Shown: positions 36,490 through 44,273 of the stretch, piece by piece | Position numbering within the stretch: the stretch's first letter is position 1 | Layout: the number at the start of each line of letters is the position of its first letter | From: Maritimibacter sp. REDSEA-S28_B5 | GTDB lineage: Bacteria; Pseudomonadota; Alphaproteobacteria; Rhodobacterales; Rhodobacteraceae | Assembly: GCA_001626765.1 (NCBI GenBank) | Contig: LUOO01000045.1 | Location: forward strand, 48,071 to 112,070 | Length of the DNA: 64,000 nt | Direction: 5' to 3' | The notes under the pieces: generated by a model | Database searches by the model: none | What the model was told of the DNA's origin: nothing | What the model saw: only the letters and a program-made list of their open reading frames with translations | Program-made: the position numbers and the translations under genes

Positions 36490-36518
36490 CCCCGCGCGGA
36501 GCCTCCGCGCGGGGTTTT
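36490..36518 (+). terminator. attenuating terminator between potF and potG
   Basis: CCCCGCGCGGA-gcc-TCCGCGCGGGG followed by TTTT, 15 nt after the potF stop. A strong intrinsic terminator inside the operon, which would keep binding-protein mRNA in excess over transporter mRNA. Confidence 0.8.
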
Positions 36519-36544
36519 GCCTGTCAGGGATAGTGTGGGTGAAA

Positions 36545-37696
36545 ATGGCACAACCGATCAAGAAACCGGCGAACGTCTTTGCGCCATGGGCCGACCCGAA
36601 CGCGGTGCCGCTCATCCAGTTCAAGAACGTCACCAAGCGATACGGCACCTTCACTGCCATAGACGACCAGACCATCGACATCTATGAGCGCGAGTTCTTT
36701 GCGCTCCTCGGCCCGTCGGGCTGCGGCAAGACAACGATGATGCGGATGCTCGCGGGGTTCGAGACGCCGACCGAGGGCACCATCACCATCGGCGGCAAGG
36801 ACATGGCCGACGTGCCGCCCAACAAGCGCGCGGTGAACATGATGTTCCAGTCCTACGCGCTGTTCCCGCATCTGTCGGTCTGGGACAACATCGCCTTCGG
36901 CCTCAAACGCGAGGCCAACATGGACAAGGAGCGGCTGAACGCACGGGTCGAAGAGATGCTGCGCCTCACCCGGCTTGAACAGTTCGCCAAGCGCAAGCCG
37001 CACCAGATTTCCGGCGGCCAGCGGCAGCGCGTGGCGCTGGCGCGTTCGCTCGCCAAGGCACCGAAACTGCTGCTGCTCGATGAACCGCTCGGCGCGCTCG
37101 ACAAGAAGCTGCGCGAAGAGACGCAGTTCGAGTTGATGGACATTCAGGAAAAGACCGGCACCACCTTTGTCATCGTGACCCACGACCAAGAAGAGGCGAT
37201 GACCGTCGCCTCCCGCGTGGCCGTGATGGACCATGGCAAAATCATTCAGGTGGACACACCGCCCCGCATCTACGAAGCCCCCGGCAGCGTCTATGTCGCG
37301 GATTTCATCGGCGACGTGAACCTGATCAAAGGCACGATCAGGAAGACCGGGCCGGAGGCCTACCAGATCCAGTATGCCGACAACGTGCCCCCCATCGAAG
37401 TAACGGAATGTGCACGTGAATTCTCGGACGGGGACAAGGTCACCTTCGCGATCCGGCCCGAGAAACTGCTCGTGTCGGAAACCGCCCCCCAGGACCGCGC
37501 CAACGCGATGGAAGGCAAGATCATCGACATCGGCTATCTGGGCAACATCTCGACTTATCACGTCGAACTGCCCAACGGTCAGATGATCAAGGCGGCGATG
37601 ACCAACGCGACCCGGATCGACCGGCGGTCCTTTACTTGGGACGACACGGTCTGGGTGAGCTTCCGCTCCTCGGCTGGCGTGGTATTGCCCGAATGA
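36545..37696 (+). CDS. potG: putrescine-type ABC transporter ATP-binding protein
   Basis: 383 residues. Walker A GPSGCGKTTMMRMLAGFE, signature ISGGQRQRVALARSLA, Walker B LLLLDEPLGALDKKL, and H-loop VTHDQEEAMTVA. A C-terminal TOBE domain is present. The N-terminal ~20 residues extend the usual start (MAQPIKKPANVFAPWADPNA), which is common in PotG. GTG 36539 is an alternative start. Overlaps potH by ATGA. Confidence 0.95.
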   Translation: MAQPIKKPANVFAPWADPNAVPLIQFKNVTKRYGTFTAIDDQTIDIYEREFFALLGPSGCGKTTMMRMLAGFETPTEGTITIGGKDMADVPPNKRAVNMMFQSYALFPHLSVWDNIAFGLKREANMDKERLNARVEEMLRLTRLEQFAKRKPHQISGGQRQRVALARSLAKAPKLLLLDEPLGALDKKLREETQFELMDIQEKTGTTFVIVTHDQEEAMTVASRVAVMDHGKIIQVDTPPRIYEAPGSVYVADFIGDVNLIKGTIRKTGPEAYQIQYADNVPPIEVTECAREFSDGDKVTFAIRPEKLLVSETAPQDRANAMEGKIIDIGYLGNISTYHVELPNGQMIKAAMTNATRIDRRSFTWDDTVWVSFRSSAGVVLPE

Positions 37697-38583
37697 GACG
37701 CGCGGCCCTTATCCTCCTGCCCTATTCGTGGCTGTTTGCATTCTTTCTGATCCCGTTCCTGATCGTGCTCAAGATCAGCGTCTCGGACCCGGCGCTCGCG
37801 ATCCCGCCCTATACGCCGCTCCTCGACCTGAGCGAGGGCTGGGCGGGGGTCAAGGCCTTCTTCGCCGGGCTCGATTTCGACAACTTCAAGTTTCTGGCGA
37901 GCGACAACCTTTACTGGAAAGCCTATCTTTCGTCGCTCCAGATCGCGGTGACCTCGACCTTCCTCGCGCTCTGCGTGGCCTACCCGATCGCTTACGGCAT
38001 GGCCCGGGCCCCGGATGAATGGCGCCCGACGCTGATGATGCTCGTCATCCTGCCGTTCTGGTCGTCCTTCCTGATCCGGGTCTATTCGTGGAAGGCCATC
38101 CTCGCCCAAGAGGGTCTGCTCAACCAGTTCCTGCTCTGGATCGGCGTCATCGACACGCCGCTAACGATTCTCAACACGACGACGGCGGTCTATATCGGCA
38201 TCGTCTATACCTACCTGCCCTTCATGATCCTGCCGATCTATGCCGCGCTCGACCGGCTCGACACCTCGCTTCTGGAGGCCGCCGAGGATCTTGGCTGCAC
38301 GCGGCTTCAGGCCTTCTGGCTCGTCACCTTTCCGCTGTCGCGGGGCGGCATCATCGCGGGCTGTTTCCTCGTGTTCATCCCCGTCATGGGCGAGTTCGTG
38401 ATCCCCGAGCTTCTCGGCGGCTCCGGCACGCTGATGATCGGCAAGGTCCTGTGGGAGGAGTTCTTCTCGAACCGTGACTGGCCGGTGGCGTCAGCTGTGG
38501 CCGTGATCCTGCTCCTCCTCCTTATCGTGCCCATCATCCTGTACCTCAGGAACGAGCAGAAACAGCGGGAGGCGGGGGCATGA
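37693..38583 (+). CDS. potH: putrescine-type ABC transporter permease
   Basis: 296 residues with six predicted membrane helices (LILLPYSWLFAFFLIPFLIV first). The EAA-loop segment is LLEAAEDLGCTRLQAFWLVT followed by FPLSRGG. ATGA overlap at both ends (with potG upstream and potI downstream) indicates translational coupling. Length and topology are standard for PotB/PotH, unlike the enlarged permease at 9.7 kb. Confidence 0.94.
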   Translation: MRRAALILLPYSWLFAFFLIPFLIVLKISVSDPALAIPPYTPLLDLSEGWAGVKAFFAGLDFDNFKFLASDNLYWKAYLSSLQIAVTSTFLALCVAYPIAYGMARAPDEWRPTLMMLVILPFWSSFLIRVYSWKAILAQEGLLNQFLLWIGVIDTPLTILNTTTAVYIGIVYTYLPFMILPIYAALDRLDTSLLEAAEDLGCTRLQAFWLVTFPLSRGGIIAGCFLVFIPVMGEFVIPELLGGSGTLMIGKVLWEEFFSNRDWPVASAVAVILLLLLIVPIILYLRNEQKQREAGA

Positions 38584-39389
38584 GACGTCTGAGCTGGTTC
38601 AACGCCACGTCGCTGACCCTCGGGTTCGCGTTCCTCTACCTGCCCATGGTGATCCTCGTCGTCTATTCGTTCAACGAATCCCGGCTGGTCACGGTCTGGG
38701 CCGGGTTCTCGACCAAATGGTATGGCGAGCTTCTGCGCAACGAGGCGTTTCTCGACGCCGCCTGGGTCACGCTTCGGGTGGCCGTCGTGTCGTCGACGCT
38801 GGCGACAATCCTTGGCACGGCGGCGGCCTACGTGCTGATCCGCGCCGGGCGTTTCCCCGGCCGGACGCTGTTTTCCGGCATGATGTATGCGCCGCTCGTC
38901 ATGCCCGACGTCATCCTTGGCCTGTCGCTCCTCCTCCTCTTCATTGCCATCGGGCTCGACCGGGGCATGGTGACGATCATTCTCGCCCATACGACCTTTT
39001 GCATGGCCTATGTCGCCGTGGTGGTGTCGTCACGTCTGGCGACCTTCGACCAGTCGCTTGAAGAGGCCGCGCTCGACCTTGGCTGTTCGCCCTGGGACGC
39101 GTTCCGCTCCGTCACGCTTCCCATCATCGCGCCCGCCGTCGTATCCGGGTGGCTTCTGGGCTTCACGCTGTCACTGGACGACCTCGTGATCGCGAGCTTC
39201 GCCTCGGGTCCGTCCTCGACGACGCTGCCCATCAAGATCTTCTCGGCGGTCCGACTTGGCGTCAGCCCCGAGATCAACGCGCTGTCCTCGATCCTGATCG
39301 GGATGGTAACGATCGGCGTGATAACCTTTTCGATCAGCTCGAAACGGTCGATCACACGCCGGCAGAGAGAAGAAAATCAGGCCAACTGA
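38580..39389 (+). CDS. potI: putrescine-type ABC transporter permease
   Basis: 269 residues, six predicted helices (LTLGFAFLYLPMVILVVYSF first). EAA loop: SLEEAALDLGCSPWDAFRSV followed by TLPIIAPAV. It partners PotH. Its TGA overlaps the ATG of the PuuA-type gene (TGATG), coupling transport to the first catabolic step. Confidence 0.94.
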   Translation: MRRLSWFNATSLTLGFAFLYLPMVILVVYSFNESRLVTVWAGFSTKWYGELLRNEAFLDAAWVTLRVAVVSSTLATILGTAAAYVLIRAGRFPGRTLFSGMMYAPLVMPDVILGLSLLLLFIAIGLDRGMVTIILAHTTFCMAYVAVVVSSRLATFDQSLEEAALDLGCSPWDAFRSVTLPIIAPAVVSGWLLGFTLSLDDLVIASFASGPSSTTLPIKIFSAVRLGVSPEINALSSILIGMVTIGVITFSISSKRSITRRQREENQAN

Positions 39390-40744
39390 TGCAGGACTTT
39401 TTAGAAGAATACGCCGCCTTCTGTGACCAGCACGGGCGGCCCGAACGGGTCGAGTTGATGATGTGCGACATCAACGCGATCCTGCGTGGCAAATGGCTCC
39501 CCGGTGACGACGAGGACAAGATCGCCAAGGGTGGCGTTCGGATGCCGCTGTCGACCTATGCCCCCAACATCCTCGGCGAGGAAGTTGAGGCCACGGGTCT
39601 GGGCATCGCCATCGGTGACCCCGACGGGAACCTTATCCCCGTGCCCGGCAGCCTCAGGCCCGTGCCATGGGCTTCGGCCTCGGGCGGGACGGTGGCGCAA
39701 GTGCTCTGCGAGATGCATGACGACGACGGCGACGTGGCCCCCTATTCGCCGCGCCGCCAGCTTCAGCATGTGCTCGAACGGTTCCACGAGCGCGGGCTGA
39801 ACCCGGTCGTCGCCACCGAGCTTGAGTTCTACCTCTACAAGCCGCGCGACGACCAGAACGACGCGCCCGTGCCGCCGGACAAATCGCCCACCGCGCAGAA
39901 CTACGACCTCGAGGTGCTCGACCGCACGCAGGCGATCCTCGACGACATTCTCGACGCGGCCTGGGACCAGTCGATGACCCCCGATACGCTCATCGCGGAA
40001 TACGGCCCCGGTCAGTTCGAGGTGAACTTTCACCACACGGACAACGTCATGGCCGCCGCCGACGATGCGCTCTACTTCCGCCGGCTCGTGCGCGGCGTCG
40101 CGCGCAAGCACGGGATGAGTGCGACCTTCATGGCCAAGCCCTATGCCGATTATCCCGGCAACGGGATGCATGTGCATGTCTCGGTCGTGGACAAGGACGG
40201 GCGCAACATCTTTGACGCGGGGACGGACGAACCCTCGGCGACGCTGAAACAGGCCGTCGCAGGCACGCTCGACACGATGGACGACCTGCAGGCGATCTTT
40301 GCCCCGCATATGAACAGCTACCGGCGGTTCCAGCGCGGCAGCTTTGCCCCGCATACCCCGGACTGGGGCTGGGACAACCGCGCCGCCGCCGTCCGCCTGC
40401 CCGAGGTGTCTGGCCCCGGCGCGCGGCTCGAACATCGGATCGCGGGGGCGGATGCGAATCCTTACCTCGCCATCGCGGGCGTGCTGGGGGGCATGATCTA
40501 CGGTCTCGACAACCCCGACCTGCCGCTCGTCGCCCCGCTCGAAGAGATGAACGGCGAGTTTTCGGATGCGCTGACCTCGGACTGGGGGACGGCGGTCGAG
40601 TGTTTTGCCGAAAGCGAGATCGCGCGGGAGATGTTCATGCCGGGCTACCGCGACATCTATGCCGCCGTGCGCCGGGACGAGATTTCGCAGCTCACCAGCG
40701 CGATTTCGCAGATCGAGTATCGCACGTACCTCGGGCGGCTGTGA
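39389..40744 (+). CDS. puuA: glutamine synthetase family protein, gamma-glutamylputrescine synthetase-like
   Basis: 451 residues, GS catalytic fold. Glu ligands and ATP/ammonia site motifs are recognisable: VVATELEFYLYKPRDDQ, GPGQFEVNFHH, NGMHVHVSVVDKDG and PGARLEHRIAGADANPYLAI. The GSIII/PuuA-like form lacks the adenylylation Tyr region of GlnA. In operon with potFGHI and an FAD oxidase, the likely reaction is glutamate plus putrescine plus ATP to gamma-glutamylputrescine. Confidence 0.87.
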   Translation: MQDFLEEYAAFCDQHGRPERVELMMCDINAILRGKWLPGDDEDKIAKGGVRMPLSTYAPNILGEEVEATGLGIAIGDPDGNLIPVPGSLRPVPWASASGGTVAQVLCEMHDDDGDVAPYSPRRQLQHVLERFHERGLNPVVATELEFYLYKPRDDQNDAPVPPDKSPTAQNYDLEVLDRTQAILDDILDAAWDQSMTPDTLIAEYGPGQFEVNFHHTDNVMAAADDALYFRRLVRGVARKHGMSATFMAKPYADYPGNGMHVHVSVVDKDGRNIFDAGTDEPSATLKQAVAGTLDTMDDLQAIFAPHMNSYRRFQRGSFAPHTPDWGWDNRAAAVRLPEVSGPGARLEHRIAGADANPYLAIAGVLGGMIYGLDNPDLPLVAPLEEMNGEFSDALTSDWGTAVECFAESEIAREMFMPGYRDIYAAVRRDEISQLTSAISQIEYRTYLGRL

Positions 40745-42054
40745 CCCGGCTTTACGAGGATTTCGCCTATGGCGACGGGCCCAGGGTGGCCTGCGCCTGG
40801 TCGCTGTCGGATGGCTGGCCGGTGCTTGAGGCGGACCTGGGCGTCGAGGTCGCGGTGATCGGCGGCGGCTTTACCGGCCTCTCCGCTGCGCTGCATCTGG
40901 CGCAGGCGGGCACATCGGTCGCGGTGCTGGAGGCGCAGACGCCCGGCTGGGGTGCCTCGGGCCGTAATGGTGGGTTTTGCTGCATGGGCGGGGCCAAAGT
41001 GGAACACGCGACTCTTGCGCGGCGACACGGGACCCAAGCGGCGGATGATTTCCTCAGGGCCGAGGTCGCGGCGATTGATCTGGTCGAGGCCATCACCAAT
41101 GCCCATGGCATAGACGTGAACCGCCATTCGGACGGCGAGATGCAACTGGCCCACCACCCGCGCGCGGCGCTGGCCTTTGACCGCGAGGCGGCAACGCTTG
41201 CGCGGATCGGGGTCGCGACCGAACGCCTGTCGCAGGGGGCGCTTGCCGAGCGTGGCCTTGGCATGACCGGAACCCACGGCGGATTGCATGTAAGAGCGGG
41301 CTTCGCGCTTGATCCCGGTCTTTATGTCGCCGGCCTCGCTCGTGCGGCGCGGGACGCGGGCGCGCAGGTATTCGCCCGCGCGCCGGTCACGACGCTCGAC
41401 CGCGGCGCAGGCGGCTGGCGGCTCGCCACCCCCGGCGGGACGGTCACCGCGCAACGGGTGATCCTCGCCACGAACGGCTATTCCTCGGACAACCTGCCCC
41501 GCTGGATGGCGGGGCGCTTTCTGCCGGTGCAGTCGAGTGCGCTGATGACCCGCCCCCTCACGCCCGACGAACAGGCGGCCCAAGGCTGGACATCGGACCT
41601 CATGGCCTATGACACGCGGACCCTGCTCCACTACTTCCGAAAGTTGCCGGACGGGCGGTTCCTGTTCGGGATGCGCGGCGGCATCCGGTCCTCGCAGGCA
41701 GCCGAGGCGGCGACGCGCGCGCGTCTCCTGCGCCATTTCCACCGGCTGTTCCCAGCGTGGCAGAGCGTCGAGGTCAACCATAGCTGGTCGGGCCTCGCCT
41801 GCCTTGCCCGCCGGTTCACGCCCCATGTGGGGCCGGTGCCAGGGATGGAGGGGGTCACTGCCGCCTTTGCCTATCACGGCAACGGGGTCGCAATGGGCAG
41901 CTACTGCGGGGCGCTGGCCGCCGGACTGACCCGGGGCGAAGATCGCCGTCCCGAGGTGATCGCGACCCCGCCAGGGCGCTTCCCGCTGGGTCGTTTCCGT
42001 CGCCTTCTGCTCGCCGGGGCCTATGCGGGATACACGATCAGGGACGCGCTCTGA
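40741..42054 (+). CDS. puuB: FAD-dependent oxidoreductase (PuuB-like), second copy
   Basis: 437 residues, GTG start overlapping the puuA-type stop (GTGA). FAD motif EVAVIGGGFTGLSAALHLAQ, then GASGRNGGFCCMGGAKVE, and C-terminal FAYHGNGVAMGSYCGALAAG. It follows the ligase as PuuB follows PuuA, so it is the best candidate to oxidise gamma-glutamylputrescine. The 31.5-32.8 kb protein is a paralogue with the same architecture; the division of labour is unknown. Confidence 0.87.
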   Translation: MTRLYEDFAYGDGPRVACAWSLSDGWPVLEADLGVEVAVIGGGFTGLSAALHLAQAGTSVAVLEAQTPGWGASGRNGGFCCMGGAKVEHATLARRHGTQAADDFLRAEVAAIDLVEAITNAHGIDVNRHSDGEMQLAHHPRAALAFDREAATLARIGVATERLSQGALAERGLGMTGTHGGLHVRAGFALDPGLYVAGLARAARDAGAQVFARAPVTTLDRGAGGWRLATPGGTVTAQRVILATNGYSSDNLPRWMAGRFLPVQSSALMTRPLTPDEQAAQGWTSDLMAYDTRTLLHYFRKLPDGRFLFGMRGGIRSSQAAEAATRARLLRHFHRLFPAWQSVEVNHSWSGLACLARRFTPHVGPVPGMEGVTAAFAYHGNGVAMGSYCGALAAGLTRGEDRRPEVIATPPGRFPLGRFRRLLLAGAYAGYTIRDAL

Positions 42055-42150
42055 GCGCAGCCGCATGATGCGGAAATAACACGCAAATCCCCAAAAACCG
42101 CCCGCACGCGCTGCAAAGTGGAACCACCCCTGCCGCTCACGCTTTTTTCT

Positions 42151-42160
42151 TTTGATCAAA
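42151..42160. promoter_or_regulatory. GntR operator candidate upstream of orphan gene
   Basis: TTTGATCAAA about 82 nt upstream of the ATG at 42242 in an AT-rich promoter-like stretch. Same palindrome as at 34278, 35074 and 35283. Confidence 0.6.
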
Positions 42161-42241
42161 TTTCGCGCCCGATTAACATTTTTCTCAGGGTCCGGGCGCA
42201 GACTGATCCGGGCTGAAGGCAAGACCATTGGAGGGCACGCG

Positions 42242-42739
42242 ATGCAGGACCATCTTGTCGCCGCTGCCGACGACCTTGTCGGCGATGGCATCCGGGACAC
42301 CGGAATACCGCTCACGGACAACCTGCGGCACTACGCGGCGATCACGCTGGCGCGCTACATGCGCGAACATCTGAGCGTGGATCGGCTGACTATCCGCATC
42401 GTGGACGCGATGGATCGCCGCGCCGACCAAGGCGAGCTGCGCGGGCTGGCCGATGCCTGTCTCATTGCCTGCTCGATCTTCGAGGCGCGGCTGCGCCACG
42501 CGGGCGGGTCGCTACGCCATTATGCGGGGCTGGGCCAGACCGCCTATGACGCGGCCTATATGACCGAACAGGCCTACTCCTTTCCCCATATGCGCGATGT
42601 GCTCGCGGCAGCCACGGGTCATGCGCCCGACGGGCTCAAATCCCTGATCGACACGGCACGGTCCGGGTCCACAAAGGCGGCGCAAACGCTCGCCGAGGAC
42701 GGCATCATCGCTTTCCCGGCCCAACGCTTCATCCACTGA
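42242..42739 (+). CDS. hypothetical protein, predicted member of the polyamine regulon
   Basis: 165 residues, not recognised. Mostly helical, no signal peptide or membrane segment; segments such as LRHYAAITLARYMREHLSVD and LADACLIACSIFEARLRHAG are well conserved in style (soluble helical bundle). A strong GntR-type operator and a terminator bracket it, so it is its own transcription unit. ATG 42242 is preceded by GGAGG. Confidence 0.75.
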   Translation: MQDHLVAAADDLVGDGIRDTGIPLTDNLRHYAAITLARYMREHLSVDRLTIRIVDAMDRRADQGELRGLADACLIACSIFEARLRHAGGSLRHYAGLGQTAYDAAYMTEQAYSFPHMRDVLAAATGHAPDGLKSLIDTARSGSTKAAQTLAEDGIIAFPAQRFIH

Positions 42740-42754
42740 CACCGCCCAACAAAA

Positions 42755-42790
42755 AGCCCCGTCCGGCAAGGGGGGCGGACGGGGCTCAAT
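42755..42790 (+). terminator. terminator after the orphan gene
   Basis: AGCCCCGTCCG / CGGACGGGGCT inverted repeat with a 10-nt loop (11-bp stem), preceded by AAAA and followed by CAATTT, 16 nt beyond the stop codon. Possibly bidirectional. Confidence 0.75.
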
Positions 42791-42892
42791 TTCGCGCTGG
42801 TGAGTTTGGGGGGCAGGATCAACGCGAAACTGTTCTGTGTCTGGATCGCGGCGCGCGCTTGGGATGCATACATGCGCGCGCGCCGCGGCCCG

Positions 42893-43330
42893 TCATGCGG
42901 CGGGTATCCCCCCCTCCACTTGTCGGGCATCTTCTGCGGCGATGGCGGCGACGAGGCGCCGCGCGGTATCACCACGAAATGTCGGATAGGGCGCAGGCAA
43001 GCCAGTCGCTGCACCGAGAAGCCAGGTCACGCTGTCCGGCGCGTCGGCGGGCACATGAACGGGTCTGGCAAAGTCCGGCTGTCGGGAAAACTGGCTGGCA
43101 ATCGGTGGTCTCGTCATCGCAACGACAGGCCCGTGGCCATTATCGAATGTGAGGACCTCATCCCTCACCGCGACCGTTTCCACGGATTGCCAGCCGGATG
43201 TGGTGGCGAACTGCGTCCCGGAAGGCAGACCACGGGCGGCAAGGGACCCGGCAGCGTCCCCTTCCCATGACCCCATGTCGGCCATCCGGCGCGTCGCGCG
43301 CACATCTCGCTTGTCGAGCAGACCAAGCAT
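42893..43330 (-). CDS. small Hint-domain-like protein, possibly degenerate
   Basis: 145 residues. The segment GLPSGTQFATTSGWQSVETV followed by VRDEVLTFDNGHGPV resembles the start of bacterial Hint (hedgehog/intein-type) domains, which read GT-x-I-x-T-x-x-G-W-x-x-V-E. The catalytic Cys of autoprocessing Hint proteins is not evident, and the C-terminal His/Asn splice motif is absent. It is thus a processing-dead or truncated remnant. Isolated between a terminator and a gap of about 190 nt with nothing recognisable. Confidence 0.5.
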   Translation of the reverse strand: MLGLLDKRDVRATRRMADMGSWEGDAAGSLAARGLPSGTQFATTSGWQSVETVAVRDEVLTFDNGHGPVVAMTRPPIASQFSRQPDFARPVHVPADAPDSVTWLLGAATGLPAPYPTFRGDTARRLVAAIAAEDARQVEGGIPAA

Positions 43331-43520
43331 GTCGTCTTCCCCAGGCGTTCATTCGACCGGGCAAGGTGGCAGCCCGCTGCGGTCGTGTGGTTCATTGGAA
43401 GCGTGCCGAGGGGAAAAACTCGGGCACAAATATGGCGATTGCGCGGCACTGTTACGAAACCGCCGACAGTCTCACTTTGACGCAGGTCAATGTTTCCGGC
43501 GCATTTACCGGTGCCACGCC

Positions 43521-44177
43521 TCAGGCCGGATCAAAGGCGTATCCGAAGCGCTCGATGTCCGATTTGCAAGCTTTGGCAAGGGCTTCAGCCTCGACCGCGC
43601 CGTAGTAGTGCCGGTAGTCGCGGTCGCGATTCGAAGCGTTCTCGTGCGCCACAGGTCCCAGCTTGCAGCCGATCCGCGCCTCGACCATCTCGAGGTCCTG
43701 CGCCATGTGATCGAGCCGCACGAAATGATCGCCGCGCAGGACTCCGTCTCGGTCGGTCACGTAGCGGGTGAAGGGGTTCGCCTCCATCGAGGCAAGGATC
43801 AGCGGGTCCAGAACGAAGGGCCGGAACTCGAGCGCCTTGGCCCGTTCCACCGCCGGATGGTCGAAATCCTGCGCCCGGAGCCAGTGATAATAGCTCACCA
43901 TCCGGTCCCAAGGATTACGCACCAGCGTGAAGACGAAGAAATCCTCGATCTCGGCCTGTGTCACGAGTCCGTAGATATCGGTCAGCATGGAATGTTTCCA
44001 CAGTCGCCCCGAAGTTTCGACATCCTTGACCCGTCCGCGCCGATTGCGCGCCTTGGGCGTGTCGCCCAGCAGGATGTCATCCTTCATCGCCTTGCCTTCG
44101 AGCATGAGCGCAAGGCTCGTGCCCCCGGTCTTGGGCGCATGAACAAAGATGTAGCGACGACCGTGCGAGATGATCAT
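43521..44177 (-). CDS. sulfotransferase family 2 domain protein
   Basis: 218 residues, PAPS-dependent sulfotransferase fold. The 5'-phosphosulfate loop is FVHAPKTGGTSLALMLEGKA and the 3'-phosphate motif is FTLVRNPWDRMVSYYHWL. These are the two hallmarks of the family. Acceptor unknown; carbohydrate or lipid sulfation is likely. It is divergent from the acyl-CoA ligase gene. Confidence 0.85.
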   Translation of the reverse strand: MIISHGRRYIFVHAPKTGGTSLALMLEGKAMKDDILLGDTPKARNRRGRVKDVETSGRLWKHSMLTDIYGLVTQAEIEDFFVFTLVRNPWDRMVSYYHWLRAQDFDHPAVERAKALEFRPFVLDPLILASMEANPFTRYVTDRDGVLRGDHFVRLDHMAQDLEMVEARIGCKLGPVAHENASNRDRDYRHYYGAVEAEALAKACKSDIERFGYAFDPA

Positions 44178-44273
44178 GGTGCAACCCTAACCGCCCGCGT
44201 GCCAACCGAAAAGCCGCATTGACCTGCGCGGGGCCGGGTTTAGATTTTCCCGAAGGACATGAGGGAGGATCAC

